Source: Sulfitobacter sp. JL08 (GTDB lineage: Bacteria; Pseudomonadota; Alphaproteobacteria; Rhodobacterales; Rhodobacteraceae). Taken from it: 64,000 nt of DNA. Position numbers and translations under genes: made by a program. Each line of letters starts with the position of its first letter. Position 1 is the stretch's first letter. Below are positions 11,721-18,591 of the stretch, piece by piece. A model generated the notes under the pieces. It was not told the origin of the DNA. It ran no database searches and worked only from the letters and a program-made list of their open reading frames with translations. The stretch spans positions 3,224,001 to 3,288,000 of the forward strand of contig NZ_CP025815.1 of NCBI RefSeq assembly GCF_003352045.1, given 5' to 3'.

Positions 11721-12140
11721 TTATCGCCCTTCGATAGTAAAGGCCCCGGTGGCTGTTGCCACCGGGTTTTCGGTGTCATCATCACATGCAGTGGCACGCA
11801 CAAACGCAACCGAACGGGTCACATGATAACAGGTTGCGCGGGTTGTGATCGCCTGCCCCGGCGTTGCCGCGCGCATGTAATCGATGCGTAAATCAATGGT
11901 CGCGGTGCCCGCCGGCGCGGCGGGGTGGCTCATCACCGCGGCCCCGCAGCACGTATCCATCAGCGCCGAAACGGCCCCCCCATGCAAAACACCTGTTTCC
12001 GGATCCCCGACCAGATGCGGCGCATAGGGCATCGTAATCACTGCCGTCCCGTCCTGCAGTTCCGTCAAATGCATTCCCAGAGCCTGCGAATGGGGAATTG
12101 CTTCGATGAACTGCCGTGCCAGTTTGGTTTTGTCTACCAT
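11721..12140 (-). CDS. PaaI-type hotdog thioesterase
   Basis: Second hotdog thioesterase, 139 residues. It shows ALGMHLTELQDGTAVITMPY, GVLHGGAVSALMDTCCGAAV (HGG motif followed by the D/T catalytic region) and TIDLRIDYMRAA. Start is the ATG seven bases after AAGGA; a TTG two codons upstream is less likely. It is first in a three-gene run with another thioesterase and the MATE exporter. It lies back to back with the MerR/beta-oxidation block, so it may help recycle CoA from acyl-CoAs, though no shared operator is evident. Confidence 0.85.
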   Translation of the reverse strand: MVDKTKLARQFIEAIPHSQALGMHLTELQDGTAVITMPYAPHLVGDPETGVLHGGAVSALMDTCCGAAVMSHPAAPAGTATIDLRIDYMRAATPGQAITTRATCYHVTRSVAFVRATACDDDTENPVATATGAFTIEGR

Positions 12141-12256
12141 ACCCAAATCCTTGTCTGGTCTGTCACGCCTTTATGATCCCCGCCAGTGCCCGAGGGCAAG
12201 CCCATGTGTTGCGCTTTCGGTGACATCGTTTTACGATTCGTCAGGGAGATTTTTTC

Positions 12257-12625
12257 ATGACCGAGTCACGCCGTTCATTCAAAGAAATGTGCGCCGAGTT
12301 TGACGTGACGCCACGTACGCTGCGGTATTACGAATACATCGAATTACTGCAACCCGACCGCGAAGGCCGGTCGAGGTTTTATGGCCCGCGTGAAGTCGCC
12401 CGCATGAAACTGATCCTGCGGGGGCGCAAATTCGGGTTTCAGCTTGAAGACATTCGGCAGTGGCTTTTGATTTATGAAAACGAAGGCACCAAGGCGCAGA
12501 TGCAGGCGTGGGTTGAACTTGCAGACCGGCAGTTGCTGGAACTTGCGGAGCAGAAATCGCAACTGAACGAAGCCATGGACGAGCTGCAATCCTTGCGTGA
12601 TAGTATCGCTGCGGAAATCCGCTAG
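12257..12625 (+). CDS. MerR-family transcriptional regulator (first of tandem pair)
   Basis: Regulator of 122 residues: MerR winged helix at the N-terminus (FKEMCAEFDVTPRTLRYYEY, then PREVARMKLILRGRKFGFQL) followed by a coiled-coil dimer helix rich in Gln and Glu. The usual C-terminal effector domain and metal-binding cysteines are absent, as in the short MerR proteins found beside acyl-CoA genes. RBS GGGAG precedes the ATG. Its neighbour at 12816 is a paralogue, about half identical by eye over the DNA-binding part. A 7-bp hairpin (GGGGCGA-TTT-TCGCCCC) follows the stop codon but has no T-run. Confidence 0.88.
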   Translation: MTESRRSFKEMCAEFDVTPRTLRYYEYIELLQPDREGRSRFYGPREVARMKLILRGRKFGFQLEDIRQWLLIYENEGTKAQMQAWVELADRQLLELAEQKSQLNEAMDELQSLRDSIAAEIR

Positions 12626-12690
12626 GGGGCGATTTTCGCCCCAATTCCCCCTTAAGACCTGATTCCTCATAGTTGACGCGGCTTTATGCT

Positions 12691-12737
12691 ACGTCACCCT
12701 GAAAAGTGACGTGACGTTCAGCTTACGTCAACGTCAA
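12691..12737. promoter_or_regulatory. Cluster of ACGT-core inverted repeats upstream of second MerR gene
   Basis: ACGTCAC (12691-12697) and GTGACGT (12706-12712) form a perfect 7-bp inverted repeat with an 8-base spacer. A second dyad, TTACGTCAACGTCAA (12723-12737), is near-palindromic. ACGT-core palindromes of the form TTnACGTnnACGTnAA are what I recall for LiuR-type MerR regulators of acyl-CoA degradation genes. The position, 80-125 bases before the second MerR start, suits an autoregulatory operator and promoter for the whole beta-oxidation operon. Binding is inferred. Confidence 0.55.
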
Positions 12738-12815
12738 CCGGTGTTGTAACAGGATCAGGTGGTTTCCATCTCAGGTCCAAGACACCGAGAGTTCCACAAC
12801 CATGAGAGAAAGACG

Positions 12816-13217
12816 ATGACAACCGAAACCCTTACAATTCGCGAAATGTGCGACGCCTACGAAGTGACACCGCGCACATTGCGATTTTACGAAGCGAAGG
12901 AATTGCTGTTTCCGATCCGGGAAGGGCAAAAACGCCTGTTTACCAAACGGGACCGGGCCAGATTGAAACTGATCCTGCGCGGAAAACGCTTTGGGTTCAG
13001 CCTGGAAGAAATTCGCCAGCTTCTGGATCTTTACCACGCCGGCGATCAGCAGCACACGCAGCTGGTGCGCACCTACGAAATTGCCCGTGCTCGGTTGGCA
13101 GACATGGAATCCCAGCGCGATGAACTGACAGAAGCCATCGACGATCTGAAAGACCAATTGAAATGGGGCGAAGACATGATCGCCTCGATGACGACACGAC
13201 AAAAAGCCGCCGAATAA
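12816..13217 (+). CDS. MerR-family transcriptional regulator (second of tandem pair)
   Basis: Regulator of 133 residues with the same layout as its upstream paralogue: REMCDAYEVTPRTLRFYEAK and RARLKLILRGKRFGFSLEEI, then a long coiled coil (MESQRDELTEAIDDLKDQLK). The ATG at 12816 follows GAGAGAAAGACG and begins the conserved region; nineteen upstream in-frame codons are part of the leader. It lies 33 bases before the acyl-CoA dehydrogenase gene and is probably the first gene of the operon. As in other MerR proteins beside fatty acyl-CoA genes, it likely senses an acyl-CoA, which is inference from context. Confidence 0.88.
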   Translation: MTTETLTIREMCDAYEVTPRTLRFYEAKELLFPIREGQKRLFTKRDRARLKLILRGKRFGFSLEEIRQLLDLYHAGDQQHTQLVRTYEIARARLADMESQRDELTEAIDDLKDQLKWGEDMIASMTTRQKAAE

Positions 13218-13250
13218 GGCCACAACCACAACGTTCAAGGGAAAACCACC

Positions 13251-15032
13251 ATGCCCAGCTACACTGCTCCGACGAAAGACATGCAATTCGTTCTGCACGA
13301 CGTTCTGAATGTCTCGCACTCCGATATTCCCGGATATGACGAACTGGAACCGGATTTTACCGCCGCTGTTCTGGAAGAAGCAGGCAAGCTGACAACCGAG
13401 GTTCTGGCCCCCTTGAACGTGGTCGGCGATGCAGAAGGCTGCACACTGGAGAACGGTGTTGTCCGCACACCGACCGGCTTCAAGGACGCCTTTGAACAGG
13501 TCAAGGCCGGTGGCTGGCCCGGCCTGGACATGCCAGAAGAATATGGCGGGCAGAACATGCCTTATGTGCTTGGTTCCGCCGTGGGCGAGATGTTTTCCAG
13601 CGCAAACATGGCCTTCACCATGTATCAGGGCCTGACGCATGGCGCGGCATCGGCCATTCTGGTGCACGGAACCGATGCGCAAAAGGATATGTACCTGCCC
13701 AAAATGGTTGCCTGCGACTGGACAGGCACAATGAACCTGACCGAACCGCATTGCGGCACCGATCTGGGCCTGATGCGTACCAAGGCAGCACCGCAAGACG
13801 ATGGCAGCTACAAGATCACCGGGCAAAAGATTTTCATTTCGTCCGGTGAACATGACATGGCGGACAACATCATCCATCTGGTTCTGGCCAAAATCGAAGG
13901 CGGACCGGAAGGCATCAAAGGCGTGTCGCTGTTCATCGTGCCGAAATTCATGGTGAACGAAGATGGTTCACTTGGCGCGCGCAACGGCGTCGCCGTGGGC
14001 AGCATTGAAGAAAAAATGGGCATTCACGGCAATTCCACCTGCGTGATGAACTATGACGGCGCGACCGGCTATCTTCTGGGCGAAGAACACAAAGGCATGC
14101 GCGCAATGTTCACCATGATGAACGAAGCGCGCATCGGTGTTGGCATGCAAGGTCTGAGCCAGGCCGAGGCCGCCTATCAGAACGCCCTGATCTACGCCAA
14201 GGACCGCCTGCAGGGGCGCGCCGTCACCGGCGATGAAAACCCCGATGGCCCCGCCGACCCGCTGATCGTACATCCCGATATCCGGCGCAGCCTGATGGAT
14301 CAGAAAAGCTTTGCCGAAGGTGCGCGCGCCTTTATCCTGTGGGGCGCCACATTGATCGATGCCGCGCATCGTGGTCAGGACAAGGAAGCCGACGGCCTTG
14401 TGTCGTTGCTGACCCCTGTCATCAAGGGCTTTCTGACCGATCAGGGTTTTGACATGACGGTTCTGGCCCAGCAGGTCTATGGCGGTCACGGATATATCGA
14501 AGAATGGGGCATGTCCCAGTTCGCCCGCGATGCGCGTATCGCGATGATCTATGAAGGGGCCAACGGCGTTCAGGCGCTTGATCTGGTCGGTCGCAAACTG
14601 GCGCAGGATGGCGGCAAACATGTCATGGCGTTCTTTGATCTGGTGAAATCCTTCATCAAGGACAACGCCGGCCAAAACGCCGAATACGACGCCACGTTTC
14701 TCGACCCGCTCAAGGCTGCGTCCAAGGATCTGCAGGCCGCTGGTATGTACTTTATGCAAAACGGCATGAAGAACCCCAATAACGCGTTGGCCGGATCATA
14801 TGACTTCATGCACATGTTCGGGCATGTCTGTCTTGGCCTGATGTGGGCCCGCATGGGCAAGGCTGCCCGGGATGCACTTGCCACTGGCACGTCTGACGCC
14901 GCGTTTTACGAGACAAAACTGGCAACCGGGCGCTACTATATGGCACGACAACTGCCCGCGACGTCCATGCATCTTGCCCGTATCCAAAGCGGCGCGGACA
15001 CGGTCATGGCGCTTGAGGCCGACCAGTTTTAA
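13251..15032 (+). CDS. Acyl-CoA dehydrogenase, long form with extra C-terminal domain
   Basis: FAD flavoprotein of 593 residues, about 200 longer than classical acyl-CoA dehydrogenases. Domains in order: N-terminal helical part ([13 protein letters not shown]), middle beta domain ([32 protein letters not shown]), the C-terminal helical bundle ([20 protein letters not shown]) and an extra terminal domain. The catalytic base is E435 in [14 protein letters not shown], the medium-chain type. DmdC (methylmercaptopropionyl-CoA dehydrogenase) belongs to this long family, but beta-oxidation neighbours favour a straight-chain fatty acyl-CoA. Lies in operon behind the MerR genes and 24 bases before the 70-residue gene. 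Confidence 0.9.
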   Translation: MPSYTAPTKDMQFVLHDVLNVSHSDIPGYDELEPDFTAAVLEEAGKLTTEVLAPLNVVGDAEGCTLENGVVRTPTGFKDAFEQVKAGGWPGLDMPEEYGGQNMPYVLGSAVGEMFSSANMAFTMYQGLTHGAASAILVHGTDAQKDMYLPKMVACDWTGTMNLTEPHCGTDLGLMRTKAAPQDDGSYKITGQKIFISSGEHDMADNIIHLVLAKIEGGPEGIKGVSLFIVPKFMVNEDGSLGARNGVAVGSIEEKMGIHGNSTCVMNYDGATGYLLGEEHKGMRAMFTMMNEARIGVGMQGLSQAEAAYQNALIYAKDRLQGRAVTGDENPDGPADPLIVHPDIRRSLMDQKSFAEGARAFILWGATLIDAAHRGQDKEADGLVSLLTPVIKGFLTDQGFDMTVLAQQVYGGHGYIEEWGMSQFARDARIAMIYEGANGVQALDLVGRKLAQDGGKHVMAFFDLVKSFIKDNAGQNAEYDATFLDPLKAASKDLQAAGMYFMQNGMKNPNNALAGSYDFMHMFGHVCLGLMWARMGKAARDALATGTSDAAFYETKLATGRYYMARQLPATSMHLARIQSGADTVMALEADQF

Positions 15033-15056
15033 CGCCAGCAACCCGAAAGGACGACA

Positions 15057-15269
15057 ATGCCCAAACGTTTTCGACTGACCCGACGGTTTCCCGTGGCCAT
15101 GACTGAAGACGGCTACCGCCGCCTGAAACGGTTCGCAACCGAGGCCGGTCTGGACGAAGGCGAGGCATTGTCTTTCCTGTTCGAAAACTTTGACAGCGTG
15201 ACAAATTCGGAAAACCTGATCGCCCGGATGCGCCTGTTCAACGCCGAACTTGATGATCGCAAACGTTAA
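15057..15269 (+). CDS. Small conserved-looking protein of unknown function within beta-oxidation operon
   Basis: Basic protein of 70 residues, begun by AAAGGACGACA-ATG. It opens with [20 protein letters not shown] and continues with [20 protein letters not shown], then an [13 protein letters not shown] segment. No signal peptide or membrane helix is visible. The first strand followed by helices with [12 protein letters not shown] looks somewhat like a ribbon-helix-helix DNA-binding protein, but this is only a resemblance. It sits 24 bases after one acyl-CoA dehydrogenase gene and 17 before another, on the same strand, so it is almost certainly co-transcribed with them. I do not recognise a named family. 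Confidence 0.65.
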   Translation: MPKRFRLTRRFPVAMTEDGYRRLKRFATEAGLDEGEALSFLFENFDSVTNSENLIARMRLFNAELDDRKR

Positions 15270-15286
15270 TCGAACGAAAGCCCGAC

Positions 15287-16435
15287 ATGACCCAACACAG
15301 TTCCAGCTGGATGACCGAAGAGCACCGGATGATCGCGGACATGACCGCGCAATTCATCAATACCGAATGGGCCCCGCGGTTCGACAAATGGCGCAAACAG
15401 GGCGAGATGGACCGCTCGACCTGGGCCGAAGCGGGTGAACTGGGGCTGCTCTGCCCTTCGCTCCCCGAGGAATACGGTGGCCCGGGCGGTGACTTTGGCC
15501 ACGAAGCAGCCATTCTGATCGAAAGCAGCCGCGCCAACCTCGCGTCGTGGGGGCACGCGATCCATTCCGGCATCGTCGCCCACTATATTCTGGCCTACGG
15601 CACCGAAGACCAGAAACAGCGCTGGCTGCCCAAAATGATCAGCGGCGAAATCGTCGGCGCGCTGGCGATGACGGAACCCACCGGCGGGTCGGACGTACAG
15701 GGGATCAAAACCCGCGCGGTACGGGATGGCAACAATTACAAGCTGACCGGCCAGAAGACTTTTATCACCAACGGACAGCACGCGAACCTGATCATCGTTG
15801 CGGCCAAAACCGACACGACACAAGGCGCCAAGGGCACGTCGCTGGTGGTTGTGGAAACGGACGATGCCGACGGCTTTGCCCGCGGACGCAATCTGGAAAA
15901 GATCGGCCTGCACGCCGCCGATACATCCGAGCTGTTTTTCGACAATGTCGAAATCGCGCCGGAAAACATTCTTGGCATGCAGGAAAATCAGGGGTTCTAC
16001 CAGATGATGAACCAGCTTCCGCAGGAGCGCCTGATCATTGCCTGCGGGGCGATGGGCGCGATGGAAGGCGCGGTAGAGCGCACAATTGCATATTGCAAGG
16101 AACGCGAAGCCTTTGGCGGGCCGATCATCCAGTTCCAGAACACCCGTTTCAAGCTGGTGGAGTGCAAAACCAAAACTATGGTTGCACGGGCCTTTCTGGA
16201 TGAATGCATCAGCGAACACCTGCGCGGCGACCTGACGGCGGAAAAGGCCGCCATGGCAAAATACTGGCTGACCGACACACAGGGAGAAGTTCTGGATGAA
16301 TGCCTTCAATTGCACGGTGGCTATGGCTACATGCAGGAATACGCGATTGCCGAAATGTGGACAGATGCCCGCGTGCAACGCATCTACGGCGGAACGAACG
16401 AGATCATGAAGGAACTGATTTCACGTACGCTTTGA
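15287..16435 (+). CDS. Acyl-CoA dehydrogenase, isovaleryl/long-chain catalytic type
   Basis: FAD flavoprotein of 382 residues with the classical three-domain layout: [38 protein letters not shown] with [15 protein letters not shown], and the C-terminal bundle [20 protein letters not shown]. Where medium-chain enzymes have Glu in the final YEGT motif, this protein has Gly ([12 protein letters not shown]). Instead E247 in [14 protein letters not shown] occupies the position of the catalytic Glu of isovaleryl- and long-chain acyl-CoA dehydrogenases. Its substrate therefore probably differs from that of the first dehydrogenase, perhaps branched or long-chain. Last gene before a 286-base gap with repeats. 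Confidence 0.92.
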   Translation: MTQHSSSWMTEEHRMIADMTAQFINTEWAPRFDKWRKQGEMDRSTWAEAGELGLLCPSLPEEYGGPGGDFGHEAAILIESSRANLASWGHAIHSGIVAHYILAYGTEDQKQRWLPKMISGEIVGALAMTEPTGGSDVQGIKTRAVRDGNNYKLTGQKTFITNGQHANLIIVAAKTDTTQGAKGTSLVVVETDDADGFARGRNLEKIGLHAADTSELFFDNVEIAPENILGMQENQGFYQMMNQLPQERLIIACGAMGAMEGAVERTIAYCKEREAFGGPIIQFQNTRFKLVECKTKTMVARAFLDECISEHLRGDLTAEKAAMAKYWLTDTQGEVLDECLQLHGGYGYMQEYAIAEMWTDARVQRIYGGTNEIMKELISRTL

Positions 16436-16474
16436 CACGTCATATCGCACCGTTCCGCAAACCGAGATTACAGG

Positions 16475-16510
16475 ATGCCTCCGGCGGAAGTATTTATGAA
16501 AAGATGAAAG
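16475..16510 (+). repeat. Copy of dispersed intergenic repeat (GCCTCCGGCGG...AGTATTT.TGAAAAGATGAA)
   Basis: Contains ATGCCTCCGGCGGAAG followed by TATTTATGAAAAGATGAAAG. The same core occurs inverted at 16651-16674 and again at 57047-57069. From memory, GC-rich CCTCCGGCGGgAGTATTTtTGAAAAGATGAAG is a very common intergenic element in Rhodobacterales, usually just after or between genes. Function unknown; this copy follows the acyl-CoA dehydrogenase gene by 39 bases. Confidence 0.75.
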
Positions 16511-16516
16511 GAAAAA

Positions 16517-16555
16517 CACCCTTGCCACGGGGTCATGATCATCAGGACAAGGGTG
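16517..16555. other. Imperfect stem-loop in intergenic region
   Basis: CACCCTTG (16517-16524) pairs with CAAGGGTG (16548-16555), enclosing a loop that itself contains the palindrome ATGATCAT. The stem is 8 bp, but only a short mixed CCTTCACCTTTT tract follows, so it is at best a weak terminator of the upstream acyl-CoA dehydrogenase operon. It sits between the two inverted copies of the dispersed repeat. Confidence 0.35.
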
Positions 16556-16650
16556 CCTTCACCTTTTACGGCCATCGGCGCTTCCGCCTGTACCGCATCT
16601 GCGAGCACACACGATCAAGGTTAAACCGAGGTTAAGAAACGCCACCCAAG

Positions 16651-16674
16651 CTCTTCATCTTTTCAAAAATACTT
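16651..16674 (-). repeat. Inverted copy of dispersed intergenic repeat
   Basis: Read on the minus strand this is AAGTATTTTTGAAAAGATGA followed by AGAG, matching the core of the copy at 16475-16510 in the opposite orientation about 150 bases away. The pair could fold into a long hairpin in the transcript between the dehydrogenase and GST genes. The GC-rich CCTCCGGCGG half is absent here. Confidence 0.7.
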
Positions 16675-16721
16675 GACTGCACAACGACCGCCCAAAGGGC
16701 CACAACAGAAAGTAGGCGACC

Positions 16722-17357
16722 ATGACCATCAAACTCTATTGCTTCGGCGAAAGTGGGAATTCCTACAAGGCCGCGTTGACGCTGGAACTGTCAGGTCTGG
16801 AATGGGAGCCGGTTTTCGTGGATTTCTTCAACGGCGAAGCCCGCAGCGAAGCATTCCGCAAGATCAATTCCATGGGCGAAGTGCCGGTCATGATCGATCG
16901 CGATCTGACCCTGTCGCAATCCGGGGCCATTCAGGACTATATCAGCACCAAGGGTGGCAAGATGGGCGGCCACAGCGCGAACGAACGTCGCGAGATCATG
17001 CGCTGGATCCTGTGGGACAATCACAAGCTGAGCTCGAACGCCGGAACCACACGGTTTCTGATGAATTTTCTGCCCGAAGACAAACGTCCCAAAGAGGTTA
17101 TCGCCTTTTTGCAGGGTCGCCTGAAGGCGGCCTATACCGTTCTGAATGATGAACTGGCCGACAAGGACTGGCTGGTGGGCGACCGTTTGACCATCGCGGA
17201 TATCGCCTGCTGCGGCTATCTTTTCTACCCCGAGCCGTTCGGCTTTGATCGGGCCGACTGGCCCCATATCGACGCCTGGCTGACCCGTATTTCGCAAACC
17301 GAAGGGTGGAAACACCCCTATGATCTTATGCCCGGCTCTCCCGCCGACCGCGCCTGA
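16722..17357 (+). CDS. Glutathione S-transferase family protein
   Basis: Cytoplasmic GST-fold protein of 211 residues. The thioredoxin-like N-terminal domain begins MTIKLYCFGESGNSYKAALT with candidate catalytic Ser residues (S11 or S14), and shows INSMGEVPVMIDRDLTLSQS (cis-Pro and the glutathione-binding Gln-Ser). The all-helical C-terminal domain contains WLVGDRLTIADIACCGYLF. It lies eleven bases before the thiolase gene, so it is co-transcribed with the last two beta-oxidation genes; it may detoxify reactive enoyl or peroxidised acyl intermediates, which is inference from position. Substrate not identifiable. Confidence 0.88.
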   Translation: MTIKLYCFGESGNSYKAALTLELSGLEWEPVFVDFFNGEARSEAFRKINSMGEVPVMIDRDLTLSQSGAIQDYISTKGGKMGGHSANERREIMRWILWDNHKLSSNAGTTRFLMNFLPEDKRPKEVIAFLQGRLKAAYTVLNDELADKDWLVGDRLTIADIACCGYLFYPEPFGFDRADWPHIDAWLTRISQTEGWKHPYDLMPGSPADRA

Positions 17358-17368
17358 AGGAGTTAAAC

Positions 17369-18580
17369 ATGACCGAAGCCTATATTTACGACGCATTGCG
17401 CACCCCCCGTGGCAAGGGCCGCAAGGATGGTGCCCTGCACGAAGTGACGTCTCTGCGCCTGTCCGCCGTGACACTGAACGCGCTGAAAGAGCGTAACAAT
17501 CTGGACGGCCACGCCGTCGAGGATGTGATCTGGGGAAACGTCACGCAAGTGATGGAACAGGGTGGTTGTCTGGCACGATCGGCTGTTCTGGCGTCGGATC
17601 TGGATGAATCCATTCCCGGCCTCGCAATTAACCGGTTTTGCGCCTCGGGCATGGAAGCGGTCAATCTGGCCGCCAATCAGGTGCGTGGCGGGGCCGGATC
17701 GGCCTATATCGCGGGTGGCGTCGAAATGATGGGTCGCGTTGCGATGGGCAGCGACGGCGCTGCCATTGCGGTCGATCCGACACTGGCCATGGAACAGTAT
17801 TTTGTGCCGCAAGGGATCAGTGCGGATATCATTGCAACCGAATACGGGTTTACCCGCGATGACGCCGACCAGCTGGCAATGGAATCCCAGCGCCGCGCCA
17901 AAGCTGCATGGGATGACAACCGGTTCGCCAAATCGGTGATCACCGTGCGTGACCAGAACGGGTTGGCCATTCTGGATCACGATGAATACATGCGCCCGCA
18001 GACAGACATGCAAACTCTGGGCGCGCTGAACCCCGCGTTTCAGGCCATGGGCGAGGTGATGCCCGGCTTTGATAAGGTGGCGTTGATGAAATATCCGCAT
18101 CTGGAGCGGATCAATCACATTCACCATGCGGGCAATTCATCCGGCATCGTCGACGGGGCCGCGGCCGTTTTGATCGGCAACAAGGAATTCGGCGAGCGCC
18201 ACGGGATCAAACCACGCGCGCGCATTCGTGCAACTTCCAAGATTGGCACAGATCCGACGATCATGCTGACCGGCCCGGTACCTGTAACGCAGAAAATTCT
18301 GGCGGATAACGGCATGGATATCAAAGACATCGACCTGTTTGAGGTCAACGAGGCCTTTGCCGCCGTTGTTCTGCGCTTCATGCAGGCCTTTGATGTCGAC
18401 AGTGACAAGGTGAACGTCAATGGCGGTTCCATCGCCATGGGCCACCCGCTGGGGGCCACCGGCGCGATGATCATCGGCACCTTGCTGGACGAACTGGAAC
18501 GCGCCGACAAAGAAGTCGGGCTGGCCACGTTGTGCATCGCATCCGGCATGGGTGCGGCAACCATTATCGAACGCGTGTAA
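17369..18580 (+). CDS. fadA: Acetyl-CoA acyltransferase (3-ketoacyl-CoA thiolase)
   Basis: Thiolase of 403 residues that splits 3-ketoacyl-CoA with CoA to give acetyl-CoA, the last step of each beta-oxidation round. The acylated Cys is in INRFCASGMEAV, and the C-terminal half carries NEAFAAVVLRFMQAF, GGSIAMGHPLGATGAM (catalytic His) and LCIASGMGAA (second Cys). The RBS AAGGAG lies six bases before ATG. Eleven bases separate its stop from the next gene, a FadB/FadJ-like multifunctional enzyme, giving a fadA-fadB order typical of alphaproteobacteria. A biosynthetic acetoacetyl-CoA thiolase is unlikely given the neighbours. Confidence 0.93.
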   Translation: MTEAYIYDALRTPRGKGRKDGALHEVTSLRLSAVTLNALKERNNLDGHAVEDVIWGNVTQVMEQGGCLARSAVLASDLDESIPGLAINRFCASGMEAVNLAANQVRGGAGSAYIAGGVEMMGRVAMGSDGAAIAVDPTLAMEQYFVPQGISADIIATEYGFTRDDADQLAMESQRRAKAAWDDNRFAKSVITVRDQNGLAILDHDEYMRPQTDMQTLGALNPAFQAMGEVMPGFDKVALMKYPHLERINHIHHAGNSSGIVDGAAAVLIGNKEFGERHGIKPRARIRATSKIGTDPTIMLTGPVPVTQKILADNGMDIKDIDLFEVNEAFAAVVLRFMQAFDVDSDKVNVNGGSIAMGHPLGATGAMIIGTLLDELERADKEVGLATLCIASGMGAATIIERV

Positions 18581-18591
18581 GGAGCAGGGAT

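Noticed and set aside
12626-12642. Hairpin GGGGCGA-TTT-TCGCCCC after the first MerR gene as a terminator
   Set aside because: Only three loop bases and AATTCCCCC behind it; mentioned in the gene entry but not called.
12771-13877. Long minus-strand open frame across the second MerR gene and the acyl-CoA dehydrogenase
   Set aside because: Low-complexity shadow translation, no start site, and it crosses two well-supported plus-strand genes.
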